Positions 15,435 through 22,432 of a stretch of 27,587 nucleotides of DNA are shown piece after piece; the stretch's first letter is position 1, and the number at the start of each line of letters is the position of its first letter. The stretch lies in NCBI GenBank assembly GCA_016293435.1, contig JAEDEG010000036.1, positions 1-27,587 of the forward strand. The letters are read 5' to 3'. This stretch comes from Clostridia bacterium. Its GTDB lineage: Bacteria > Bacillota > Clostridia > UMGS1810. A program made the position numbers and the translations under genes. The notes under the pieces were generated by a model. That model saw nothing but the letters and a program-made list of their open reading frames with translations. It was not told where the DNA came from and did not search any database.

Positions 15435-16106
15435 TTATCTGCCTCCTTTGCTCTTCTTTTCCTCGGTCTTTTTGGCAGCGTTCAAAACTTCACCTTTGTA
15501 AATCCAAACCTTTACACCGATTTTACCGTATGTGGTGTCTGCTTCATAAAAACCGTAATCAATGTCTGCTCTGAGAGTCTGCAGAGGAATTGTACCCTCG
15601 TGATAGTGCTCGCTTCTTGCAATTTCGGCACCGCCGAGACGGCCGCTACAGCAGGTTTTAATACCCTTAGCGCCCATTTTCATAGCTCTCTGCATAACCT
15701 GTTTCATAGCACGTCTGAAGGAGATTCTGCGCTCTAACTGTGCCGCAATGTTTTCAGCAACAAGCTGTGCATTAACCTCTGCATTCTTAACCTCTACTAT
15801 GTCAATGATAACATTTTTACCAATGAGTTTCTCAACCTGAGCCTTGATCTTATCCTTTTCAGCGCCGCCCTTACCGATAACAACACCGGGCTTTGCAGTG
15901 TGGATATGAATTTTCACCTTGTTGTCGTTTCTTTCTATTTCAATCTTGGCAATGCCTGCTGAGAAAAGTGATTTTTTGAGATATTTTCTTATATTATAAT
16001 CTTCTACAAGATTATCGCCGAAGTTTTTCTTGTCAGCATACCATTTGGAATCCCAATCCTTGATAACGCCGACTCTTAATCCGTGTGGATGTACTTTCTG
16101 ACCCAA
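15435..16106 (-). CDS. rpsC: 30S ribosomal protein S3
   Basis: A 223-residue protein at the mRNA entry pore. It starts MGQKVHPHGLRVGVIKDWDS. The type II KH domain includes VKIHIHTAKPGVVIGKGGAE, and the C-terminal domain has MKMGAKGIKTCCSGRLGGAE and IDYGFYEADTTYGKIGVKVW. The tail is a short basic stretch. The length is normal for Firmicutes. Confidence 0.98.
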   Translation of the reverse strand: MGQKVHPHGLRVGVIKDWDSKWYADKKNFGDNLVEDYNIRKYLKKSLFSAGIAKIEIERNDNKVKIHIHTAKPGVVIGKGGAEKDKIKAQVEKLIGKNVIIDIVEVKNAEVNAQLVAENIAAQLERRISFRRAMKQVMQRAMKMGAKGIKTCCSGRLGGAEIARSEHYHEGTIPLQTLRADIDYGFYEADTTYGKIGVKVWIYKGEVLNAAKKTEEKKSKGGR

Positions 16107-16124
16107 GATTCTTTCCTCCTTTAC

Positions 16125-16472
16125 TTATTCCTTCTCTTTCAATACAACCGTAATGTGGCTGGTTCTCTTTCTGATTCTGAAAGCTCTGCCCTGCGCTCTG
16201 GGTCTTACTCTCTTAAGAGTGGGGCCCTGATTTGCGTAGATTTCTGCAACATAGAGCTTTTCGGTATCCATGCCAAAGTTGTTTTCTGCATTTGCAATAG
16301 CTGATGCAAGAAGTTTTTCAACAATTTCGGCAGCAGACTTTGGTGTGAACTTTAGGATTGCCATAGCTTCACCAACGTTTTTGTTTCTGATTAAATCTAT
16401 AACAGTTTTTACTTTTCTTGAAGATATACGAGCGTAGCTAAGTTTAGCGCTTGCCTGTGTAACCTGTTCCAT
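16125..16472 (-). CDS. rplV: 50S ribosomal protein L22
   Basis: A 115-residue protein whose beta-hairpin lines the exit tunnel; changes there can cause macrolide resistance. The core has YARISSRKVKTVIDLIRNKN and AIANAENNFGMDTEKLYVAE, and the hairpin QGPTLKRVRPRAQGRAFRIR looks wild-type. An AGGAGG-like site precedes the ATG. Confidence 0.98.
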   Translation of the reverse strand: MEQVTQASAKLSYARISSRKVKTVIDLIRNKNVGEAMAILKFTPKSAAEIVEKLLASAIANAENNFGMDTEKLYVAEIYANQGPTLKRVRPRAQGRAFRIRKRTSHITVVLKEKE

Positions 16473-16505
16473 TCGTGAATCCTCCTCTCATAGAACTTAT
16501 TTTTA

Positions 16506-16784
16506 TTATCTCGCGTTTGTGGTTTTAGCTCCTGCATGGCCTTTGTAGGTTCTTGTGGGAGCAAACTCTCCGAGCTTGTGTCCAACCATATCTTCGCTTA
16601 CATACACCGGCACGTGCTTTCTGCCGTCATGAACAGCGATAGTGTGACCAACCATTTCGGGGAATATTGTGGATGCCCTTGACCAAGTTTTAACAACTCT
16701 CTTTTCGCCGGCATTGTTCATATCTATGATTCTTTTCATAAGTCTTTCTTCAACGAAAGGTCCCTTTTTTACTGATCTACCCAA
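16506..16784 (-). CDS. rpsS: 30S ribosomal protein S19
   Basis: A 92-residue protein of the 30S head next to S13. It starts MGRSVKKGPFVEERLMKRII and contains RASTIFPEMVGHTIAVHDGR KH and KLGEFAPTRTYKGHAG, all diagnostic. The length is standard, and a GAGG site lies upstream. It lies 47 nt after rplB. Confidence 0.98.
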   Translation of the reverse strand: MGRSVKKGPFVEERLMKRIIDMNNAGEKRVVKTWSRASTIFPEMVGHTIAVHDGRKHVPVYVSEDMVGHKLGEFAPTRTYKGHAGAKTTNAR

Positions 16785-16831
16785 TTGATAAACCTCCTCT
16801 CAAAATTCGGACATAGTAAATATAGAAAAAA

Positions 16832-17665
16832 TTATTTACCGTTTCTTCTTTTAATGATATATTTATCGGACTGTTTGTTTTTCTTTCTGGTTTTGTAACC
16901 GAGTGTAGGCTTACCCCAAGGAGTAACAGGGCTCGGCATACCAACAGGTGACTTACCTTCACCACCGCCGTGGGGATGGTCGCAGGGGTTCATAACAACA
17001 CCGCGGACGGTAGGTCTCCAACCCATATGTCTTTTTCTGCCGGCTTTACCGATTGAAATGTTTTCGAAATCGATGTTGCCAACCTGACCAATTGTTGCTC
17101 TGCAATCAATACGAACCATTCTTACTTCGCCTGAAGGAAGTCTTACCTGAGCAAAGTTGCCTTCTTTAGCCATGAGCTGACCGGCGTTGCCGGCACTTCT
17201 TACAAGCTGTCCACCTCTTCCGGGGAAGAGCTCAATGTTGTGAATGAGTGTACCAACGGGGATGTTTTTGATGGGAAGAGCATTGCCTGCTTTGATATCG
17301 GCATCGGCACCCGATCTCAAAACGTCGCCTACTTTAAGACCGTGGGGAGCAATGATGTATGCCTTTTCACCATCTTCATACTGAATGAGTGCGATGTTTG
17401 CTGTTCTGTTGGGATCGTATTCGATTGTAAGAACAGTTGCATTCATGTTATCTTTGAGTCTTTTGAAATCTATAACTCTGTATTTTCTTCTGTTTCCGCC
17501 GCCTCTGTGACGAACTGTGATTCTACCGTATGAGTTTCTGCCGGAGTGTTTCTTTAAGGGTTCCAGCAAGGATTTTTCGGGAGCAACCTTAGAAATCTCT
17601 TCAAAGGTTGATACAGTCATAAATCTGCGAGCGGGAGAAGTAGGATTATATTTTTTTATTGCCAT
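16832..17665 (-). CDS. rplB: 50S ribosomal protein L2
   Basis: A 277-residue primary 23S rRNA-binding protein essential for subunit association and the peptidyl transferase centre. It starts MAIKKYNPTSPARRFMTVST, with KKHSGRNSYGRITVRHRGGG and the C-terminal WRPTVRGVVMNPCDHPHGGG, which contains the conserved histidine. The length is standard (275-277). Confidence 0.99.
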   Translation of the reverse strand: MAIKKYNPTSPARRFMTVSTFEEISKVAPEKSLLEPLKKHSGRNSYGRITVRHRGGGNRRKYRVIDFKRLKDNMNATVLTIEYDPNRTANIALIQYEDGEKAYIIAPHGLKVGDVLRSGADADIKAGNALPIKNIPVGTLIHNIELFPGRGGQLVRSAGNAGQLMAKEGNFAQVRLPSGEVRMVRIDCRATIGQVGNIDFENISIGKAGRKRHMGWRPTVRGVVMNPCDHPHGGGEGKSPVGMPSPVTPWGKPTLGYKTRKKNKQSDKYIIKRRNGK

Positions 17666-17696
17666 TCCTTTTCACTCTCCTAACTTTTAATCTGCA

Positions 17697-17987
17697 TTAC
17701 GCCATGCTATCGAAAAATTCGATTGTTTTGCTGCCTGCGGTAAGCTTAACAACTGCTTTTTTCCAGTCTGCTCTCTTACCTGAGGTAGCACCCATTCTCT
17801 TAACTTTGCCGAGAACGTTTGCTGTTGTAACCTTTTCAACTTCTACACCGAAGATTTCTTCAACAGCTTTTTTGATTTCGATTTTGTTAGCATTGGGGGC
17901 AACCTTAAAGGTGTACTTTCTGTCTGCTAACTGATCCATACTTTTTTCTGAAACGATAGGTTTTATAATAATGTCATGACTTGTCAT
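17697..17987 (-). CDS. rplW: 50S ribosomal protein L23
   Basis: A 96-residue exit-site protein that binds signal recognition particle and trigger factor. It has DIIIKPIVSEKSMDQLADRK, KYTFKVAPNANKIEIKKAVE and VTTANVLGKVKRMG. Its ATG overlaps the rplD stop by 1 nt, and a GAGGAGG site lies in the last rplD codons, so the two are translationally coupled. Confidence 0.98.
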   Translation of the reverse strand: MTSHDIIIKPIVSEKSMDQLADRKYTFKVAPNANKIEIKKAVEEIFGVEVEKVTTANVLGKVKRMGATSGKRADWKKAVVKLTAGSKTIEFFDSMA

Positions 17988-18610
17988 TATGCGTACACCT
18001 CCTCAATCTTGGAAATGGCATCTTTTGTTACAACCATAACGTCGTGGTAGAGAATATCGTATACATTGAGACTACCCATGAATGTTGTAGCAACACCTTT
18101 GATATTCTTAGCCGATTTAACAACGTTGTCATTTTTTTCGTTTGTAACTATGAGAGCCTTGGACTCAACCTTAAGGTTTTTGAGTATTTCTGCCATTTTC
18201 TTTGTCTTGATTTCTTCAAGAGTAAGATTATCTACAACAATGATTTCGTTGTCAGCACATTTAGCACTGAGAGCTGAAATCATAGCTACTTTTTTGAGTT
18301 TCTTATTTACAGAATAGCTGTAATCTCTGGGCTTGGGACCGAGAGCAATACCACCCTTAATCCACTGTGTAGCACGTATTGAGCCTTGTCTTGCACGACC
18401 TGTTCCCTTCTGTCTCCAGGGTTTGATTCCGCCGCCGCGAACTTCTGAACGGGTTTTTGTGCTTTGTGTACCCTGTCTCTGATTTGCAAGATAGTTAACT
18501 ACAACCTGGTGAAGTGCTACCTTGTTTACTTCTTGGGCAAATACAGCATCGGAAACTTCGATCTCACCGATGTTGCTGCCTTCCATATTATATAAAGCTA
18601 ATTTAGGCAT
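17987..18610 (-). CDS. rplD: 50S ribosomal protein L4
   Basis: A 207-residue protein whose extended loop lines the exit tunnel. It contains NYLANQRQGTQSTKTRSEVR, then GGIKPWRQKGTGRARQGSIR, the tunnel loop where macrolide-resistance changes occur; it looks wild-type. In E. coli, L4 also represses the S10 operon by acting on its leader, which makes the structured leader upstream of rpsJ a plausible target here. AGGAGG precedes the start. Confidence 0.98.
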   Translation of the reverse strand: MPKLALYNMEGSNIGEIEVSDAVFAQEVNKVALHQVVVNYLANQRQGTQSTKTRSEVRGGGIKPWRQKGTGRARQGSIRATQWIKGGIALGPKPRDYSYSVNKKLKKVAMISALSAKCADNEIIVVDNLTLEEIKTKKMAEILKNLKVESKALIVTNEKNDNVVKSAKNIKGVATTFMGSLNVYDILYHDVMVVTKDAISKIEEVYA

Positions 18611-18638
18611 TAGTTAGTCCTCCTTTCTTAGAATTCAC

Positions 18639-19268
18639 TTATGCTTTAACTGTATCTCTGATTGTTACGATACCGCCTTTGGGGCCGGGAACGGCGCCCT
18701 TAACAAGAATAATGTTCTGCTGGGCATCTACCTTAACAACAACTAAGTTCTGAATTGTTACCTGTTCAACACCCATGTGACCGGGAAGTCTCTTGTTCTT
18801 CATAACTCTTGAAGGTGTGGAACAAGCGCCCATGGAACCTACGCCTCTGTGATAGCCGGAACCATGTGTCATGGGACCTCTGTGAGTACCCCATCTTTTG
18901 ATTGTACCGGCAAAACCGTGACCCTTGCTGATGCCTGTTACATCAACCTTGTCGCCTTCTGCAAATATGCCGGCATTGATTTCGTCGCCTACATTGTAAG
19001 CCGAATCGTCTTCAAGTCTGAATTCCTTAAGGTGCTTTTTGTTTGCAACGCCGGCTTTTGCGAGGTGGCCTTTGAGAGGTTTGTTCAGCGCCTTGTCTTT
19101 GCAATCGCCGAAGCCTACCTGAATTGCACTGTAGCCGTCGTTTTCGACTGTTTTCTTCTGGATGACCGAAACAGGGCCGGCTTCAATAACTGTAACGGGA
19201 ATTACTGTGCCGTCTTCTGTAAAAAGCTGGGTCATACCGAGTTTCTTACCTATAATTGCTTTTTGCAT
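18639..19268 (-). CDS. rplC: 50S ribosomal protein L3
   Basis: A 209-residue early assembly protein that reaches the peptidyl transferase centre. It starts MQKAIIGKKLGMTQLFTEDG, with VDVTGISKGHGFAGTIKRWG and HRGVGSMGACSTPSRVMKNK, the loop altered in some pleuromutilin-resistant strains. The length is standard. AGGAGG precedes the ATG. A structured 110-nt gap lies between rpsJ and this gene. Confidence 0.98.
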   Translation of the reverse strand: MQKAIIGKKLGMTQLFTEDGTVIPVTVIEAGPVSVIQKKTVENDGYSAIQVGFGDCKDKALNKPLKGHLAKAGVANKKHLKEFRLEDDSAYNVGDEINAGIFAEGDKVDVTGISKGHGFAGTIKRWGTHRGPMTHGSGYHRGVGSMGACSTPSRVMKNKRLPGHMGVEQVTIQNLVVVKVDAQQNIILVKGAVPGPKGGIVTIRDTVKA

Positions 19269-19307
19269 TCTTTCTTCCTCCTATATTGGTTATTGGTTGA
19301 AGCTTAA

Positions 19308-19349
19308 GGTGCTCCAACATGACCTGCTGCCTTAGGAAGGGGCAGCACC
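19308..19349 (-). promoter_or_regulatory. Competing stem-loops between rpsJ and rplC
   Basis: In the 110-nt gap, GGCAGCA (19341-19347) can pair with TGCTGCC (19325-19331) around a 9-nt loop. The overlapping AGCACC (19344-19349) can instead pair with GGTGCT (19308-19313). The two pairings share bases and exclude each other. There is no T-run. The arrangement suggests a regulatory RNA or processing site ahead of rplC; this is inference. Confidence 0.45.
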
Positions 19350-19378
19350 ATGGCAGAATCAACATCTGCTCATCTTCA

Positions 19379-19693
19379 TCAAACCTGCTTGATTTCGATA
19401 TCCACACCTGCGGGGAGAGAAATCTTTAAAAGCGTGTCGATGGTCTTTGGTGTAGGTTCTAAGATGTCGATAAGTCTTTTGTGAGTTCTCATTTCAAACT
19501 GTTCACGGCTGTCTTTGTACTTGTGAACGGCTCTGAGAATGGTAACCACTTCTTTCTTAGTCGGCAGCGGAATAGGACCTGCAACCTTTGCACCTGTTCT
19601 CTCAGCAGTCTCAACAATCTTCTTTGCAGACTGATCGATTAACTGGTGATCGTAAGCTTTGAGCTTGATTCTGATTTTCTGACTTTTAGCCAT
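19379..19693 (-). CDS. rpsJ: 30S ribosomal protein S10
   Basis: A 104-residue protein of the 30S head that also acts as a transcription antitermination factor with NusB. It starts MAKSQKIRIKLKAYDHQLID and contains GPIPLPTKKEVVTILRAVHK and HKRLIDILEPTPKTIDTLLK. The length is standard. AGGAGG lies about 8 nt before the ATG. It is the first gene of the S10 run and follows a long leader with its own promoter, rather than the usual rpsL-rpsG-fusA-tuf genes. Confidence 0.99.
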   Translation of the reverse strand: MAKSQKIRIKLKAYDHQLIDQSAKKIVETAERTGAKVAGPIPLPTKKEVVTILRAVHKYKDSREQFEMRTHKRLIDILEPTPKTIDTLLKISLPAGVDIEIKQV

Positions 19694-19744
19694 TGATAGT
19701 ACCTCCTAACGTAATTTGATTTTCGGTGCCATATCGGCAGTCAT

Positions 19745-19770
19745 AAAAACAGTTACACACACCCGTGTGT
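19745..19770 (-). terminator. Attenuator-like hairpin in the S10 leader
   Basis: ACACAC (19755-19760) and GTGTGT (19765-19770) form a stem with a 4-nt loop. Read on the minus strand it is followed by AACTG and then TTTTT (19745-19749). It lies about 50 nt before rpsJ and after the promoter, so it fits a conditional terminator controlling the ribosomal operon. Confidence 0.55.
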
Positions 19771-19941
19771 ATCATACCCTCTCATTTTAAAACCCGGCAC
19801 ACAGATACCGGGGCATAATACGAGTAGGTATTCACTGTGACCTTGCCGCCCGGATTCATGACCCGGACATTCTCCATGGAAATTGACCGCAAAGCTGCGC
19901 GGTCGGTAACCTCCCACTTCATCGTCTGTCATGCCACACAT
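19753..19941 (-). promoter_or_regulatory. Structured 5' leader of the S10 operon
   Basis: About 250 nt separate the promoter from rpsJ. Successive hairpins are GACCGC...GCGGTC (19885-19904), CCGG...CCGG around 19850-19866, CCCGG...CCGGG (19793-19812) and the attenuator-like stem at 19755-19770. Firmicute S10 operons are known to carry leaders that bind L4; this is the natural counterpart. The exact leader class cannot be named from sequence alone. Confidence 0.6.
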
Positions 19942-19946
19942 GCTAC

Positions 19947-19975
19947 ATTTTATTATATTTGAAGGCTTTTTTCAA
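19947..19975 (-). promoter_or_regulatory. Promoter of the S10 ribosomal operon
   Basis: TTGAAA (19970-19975) and TAAAAT (19947-19952) on the minus strand are 17 nt apart, in AT-rich DNA. Transcription would begin near 19940 and run through the structured leader. Confidence 0.65.
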
Positions 19976-20431
19976 GAGTAATTTTTACCTAAAACTTTAA
20001 AAAAAGCCTTTTTTAATAAATTTCGTTAAATTTTGCTATAAGAAGCTATAAAAACGCAGAGGTCAATGTATATTTTAACTATATTTTTGCAATAAAAACG
20101 GCTCAAAGCGTTCTTTATTCCGCACGCTAAGCCGTTTTGACGCTCATTAGAGCATTTTTTTCATAATTAATATACAAAATGCACAACAAATTTATGTGAA
20201 GTTCTTACAAAAAATATATTTTGTAGTCAATTCCGAAAACAAATACAATATATAGTTTTTTAGTCAGCAAAAACTATCCGACGGAGTTTATTTGGGAGTT
20301 ATGCTCCATCTGACAGGCAAAAGCAGCGAATGGTATCCGCAGCTATTTTTGTGTGCCTGCTGTCTGTATAAAGTCCATGTGCATCGCAAATTACATTACC
20401 CATATTTACCGTTTTTCCGCGGCGTCTGATA
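19976..20431. other. Intergenic region with several hairpins, no gene seen
   Basis: No coding frame is supported here. From right to left it holds a compound stem-loop (20312-20364, inner stem AGCAGCG/CGCAGCT), a GATGGAG/CTCCGTC hairpin (20280-20310) followed on the minus strand by a T5 run near 20269-20273, and a stem AAAACGGCT/AGCCGTTTT (20095-20138) ending in TTTTT on the minus strand. The last two could end transcription of the isomerase gene. The compound stem may be part of its 3' untranslated region or a small RNA. 19976-20094 is AT-rich with nothing recognised. Confidence 0.5.
20095..20138 (-). terminator. Rho-independent terminator
   Basis: AAAACGGCT (20095-20103) pairs with AGCCGTTTT (20130-20138), extended by AGCGT/ACGCT inside. 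The minus strand continues TTTTT into the flank. It lies about 290 nt downstream of the isomerase-like gene and isolates it from the S10 promoter. Confidence 0.65.
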
Positions 20432-21835
20432 TCAGTCTTCAATGGGATCATATTCAAGCCCGGGAACAAACCTGCAAAAATCTTTGAGAATCTCAGAATA
20501 ATTACCGTAAATTTCGCTCATGTGGTGAATGTAGGGGCCTTCAATCATCTTGCGTTCAACCTTTGCCCAGTCTTTAAATTCCGCCCACATATATGTACCA
20601 AAGGTCAAAGGTCCGTCCACGGTTCTGAACTCACCGCCCAAAAGCGTGTAGCTGCCGTTGTCACCCTGAAAGCGAGCAATTGTATATTCACCGTTTTTCG
20701 CCTTAAAGCTTGGTTTTCCATTAAATAGCTTAGGCTTTGATCCATCCGCTCTCATAGAATAGGGGAAGGGACCGCAGTGCCACAAAAGCTCGGCATTTTT
20801 GTTTTCGGGATGTCTTACGGTAAATTCACCAAAGGTGGGTGCAAAGCTTCCGCGGGAGGCACACATCAAAAGCGCATTTGTGATAGCACCATGAATATCG
20901 GATTCGCAGGTAACAATATAACCCATATCATACAAGATGCTCATTGCCAGACACGGATTTGCTCCAAAGGCAAGAGGCATAGCTGTCCAGCATTCGCTCG
21001 ACATCACGTCGGCACCGGTTTCTTCAAACACAGCCTTGTAGGCATACACAAAATTCAGCATCTTTTTGAGTACATCGTCATCAAGACCCGAAACATCGTA
21101 TTTTTCTTTTAAATCACAAAGATCGGCATTGATGGCATCGCAATTTAATTCCATCACCTTTTTGAACTTATCTTCAAACTGCGCCATATTCACGTTGTTG
21201 AGATTAATGCCGAATTTTTCGGTAAGCTCAAGCTCGTTGTACATAACGCTCTTAAAGGGAGTGAGTCTTGTGCCAATCTGAACCACATTGAGGTTTTTGA
21301 AATTTTTGACCATTGTCACAACCGACAAAAATTTCTTTAATCCATCCGCAAAAATTTTGCTCTCCACGGGGCAGTTTTCTATGTACGAAAAAGGCACCTT
21401 ATAGCGTCGGAGCTGCTTGCTTATGGCAAACAGACCGCACTGACAGTCGGTAAACCTTTGACCGTTGGGTTCAAAAACCATGTCCTGAGGTCCCCAGAGA
21501 AGAACAGGCAGTCCCATTTTGCGAGCAATCCGGCCGCATACCTCTTCGTTGCCGAAGTTACAGTTGATTATAAAAATTGCGTCCACCTTTTGCTCTCTCA
21601 GATATTCGCAAACCTTGTCGCAGTCGGAATTTTTGTAAAGCACGCCAAGGTCATTGAGCCACTCCAGATCGCAAAATTCCGTTATATCGTCCTCAAAATT
21701 TTCTTTTATATATTTTATTGCTTTGTTCTTATTTTCGGCGCCCTTTGCAGGCTCGAAAATGCCTTTTCGCGTGGAAAAGTCAAAAAGGTCACGCACATCG
21801 GGCACAAGGCCGATTTTTACTGTGTAGTCAAGCAT
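20432..21835 (-). CDS. L-fucose/L-arabinose isomerase family protein
   Basis: A 467-residue cytoplasmic protein of the fucose-isomerase-like superfamily (COG2407 type), enzymes that interconvert aldoses and ketoses using a divalent metal. Seen: an N-terminal Rossmann-like region with VDAIFIINCNFGNEEVCGRI, PVLLWGPQDMVFEPNGQRFT, VVQIGTRLTPFKSVMYNELE, and the metal-site region ADVMSSECWTAMPLAFGANP followed by VTCESDIHGAITNALLMCAS. The start at 21835 is chosen over 21940 for the GAGGTG site 6 nt upstream; the longer reading would run through the promoter. It has its own strong promoter and no sugar kinase or transporter beside it, so the substrate is unknown. Confidence 0.85.
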   Translation of the reverse strand: MLDYTVKIGLVPDVRDLFDFSTRKGIFEPAKGAENKNKAIKYIKENFEDDITEFCDLEWLNDLGVLYKNSDCDKVCEYLREQKVDAIFIINCNFGNEEVCGRIARKMGLPVLLWGPQDMVFEPNGQRFTDCQCGLFAISKQLRRYKVPFSYIENCPVESKIFADGLKKFLSVVTMVKNFKNLNVVQIGTRLTPFKSVMYNELELTEKFGINLNNVNMAQFEDKFKKVMELNCDAINADLCDLKEKYDVSGLDDDVLKKMLNFVYAYKAVFEETGADVMSSECWTAMPLAFGANPCLAMSILYDMGYIVTCESDIHGAITNALLMCASRGSFAPTFGEFTVRHPENKNAELLWHCGPFPYSMRADGSKPKLFNGKPSFKAKNGEYTIARFQGDNGSYTLLGGEFRTVDGPLTFGTYMWAEFKDWAKVERKMIEGPYIHHMSEIYGNYSEILKDFCRFVPGLEYDPIED

Positions 21836-21887
21836 TAATTTCACCTCTTGAAAATTATTTTCATTTTTAACCATATTTACAGTATGA

Positions 21888-21916
21888 ATTATATTATAAT
21901 ACGAAAAAAATGTCAA
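21888..21916 (-). promoter_or_regulatory. Promoter of the isomerase-like gene
   Basis: TTGACA (21911-21916) and TATAAT (21888-21893) on the minus strand are both perfect consensus and 17 nt apart. The start codon is 52 nt downstream of the -10. This is the strongest promoter by sequence in the window. Confidence 0.85.
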
Positions 21917-21978
21917 TATATAATTTTCGCTTTGCGGCATAAATTTTACAATTTACAACATATGATTTAGTTTTTGCC

Positions 21979-22030
21979 AAAAAATTGCGCATACTATGGC
22001 ACGGAATCATACGCTCCGGAGCATGCGCAA
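21979..22030 (-). terminator. Terminator after the small hypothetical gene
   Basis: TTGCGCAT and ATGCGCAA (about 21985-21992 and 22023-22030) form the base of a stem, with an inner GCTCCGGAGC palindrome (about 22013-22022). The minus strand ends in TTTTTT. It lies 40 nt after the 22070 stop codon. Confidence 0.65.
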
Positions 22031-22069
22031 AACCAAATTATACCAAGTGTTTTGAAACAAAAACAGAGG

Positions 22070-22339
22070 TTATATATCCTGCAGTTCAGCCTCGGGAAAG
22101 TCGTTTTCTGCATTATCCCTCGCAAGGTCAGTATCAATCACGGAATATGCGTCGGACAACGGTTTTTCTCTCTGTCCGATTTTATGCATTTTTACAGAAG
22201 GGACGCTGTCACCGTCGGAATCAGAGCTTGCCTTTTCTTTTCCGTGCTTGGCTTTGCCCTGAATTTCGGGTACGGGCGGAGCATCATTTTTTGGTTTTGT
22301 ATGAGTGCGTTCGGGTCTTTTCATTCCTTGCTTTGCCAT
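22070..22339 (-). CDS. Small charged hypothetical protein
   Basis: An 89-residue, strongly hydrophilic protein with no signal peptide or membrane segment. The N-terminal half is basic (MAKQGMKRPERTHTKPKNDA, then PPVPEIQGKAKHGKEKA); the C-terminal half is acidic, ending in ARDNAENDFPEAELQDI. Low sequence complexity suggests it is largely disordered. GAGGTG lies 8 nt upstream of the ATG and a terminator follows, supporting a real gene. I have the impression that similar PVPEIQGKAKHGKEKA proteins occur in other Clostridia, but I cannot name a family or function. It lies after the decarboxylase gene, beyond that gene's terminator. Confidence 0.75.
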   Translation of the reverse strand: MAKQGMKRPERTHTKPKNDAPPVPEIQGKAKHGKEKASSDSDGDSVPSVKMHKIGQREKPLSDAYSVIDTDLARDNAENDFPEAELQDI

Positions 22340-22376
22340 TTAATAATCACCTCACGGATAGTGTTTGCATATATAC

Positions 22377-22425
22377 AAAAAATAACCGTCTCCGACTTAA
22401 AATGCTGACGAATCCGGCTATTTTT
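22377..22425 (-). terminator. Terminator of the scfA-scfB-decarboxylase operon
   Basis: AAAATAACCG (around 22379-22388) pairs with CGGCTATTTT (22415-22424), with one G-U pair and a long loop. The minus strand ends in TTTTTT. It begins 8 nt after the decarboxylase stop codon. Confidence 0.65.
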
Positions 22426-22432
22426 ATTAATG

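Noticed and set aside
19753..19941. 62-codon minus-strand ORF upstream of rpsJ
   Set aside because: It lies exactly over the hairpins of the S10 leader, begins at the predicted transcript start without a ribosome binding site, and has no protein-like features.
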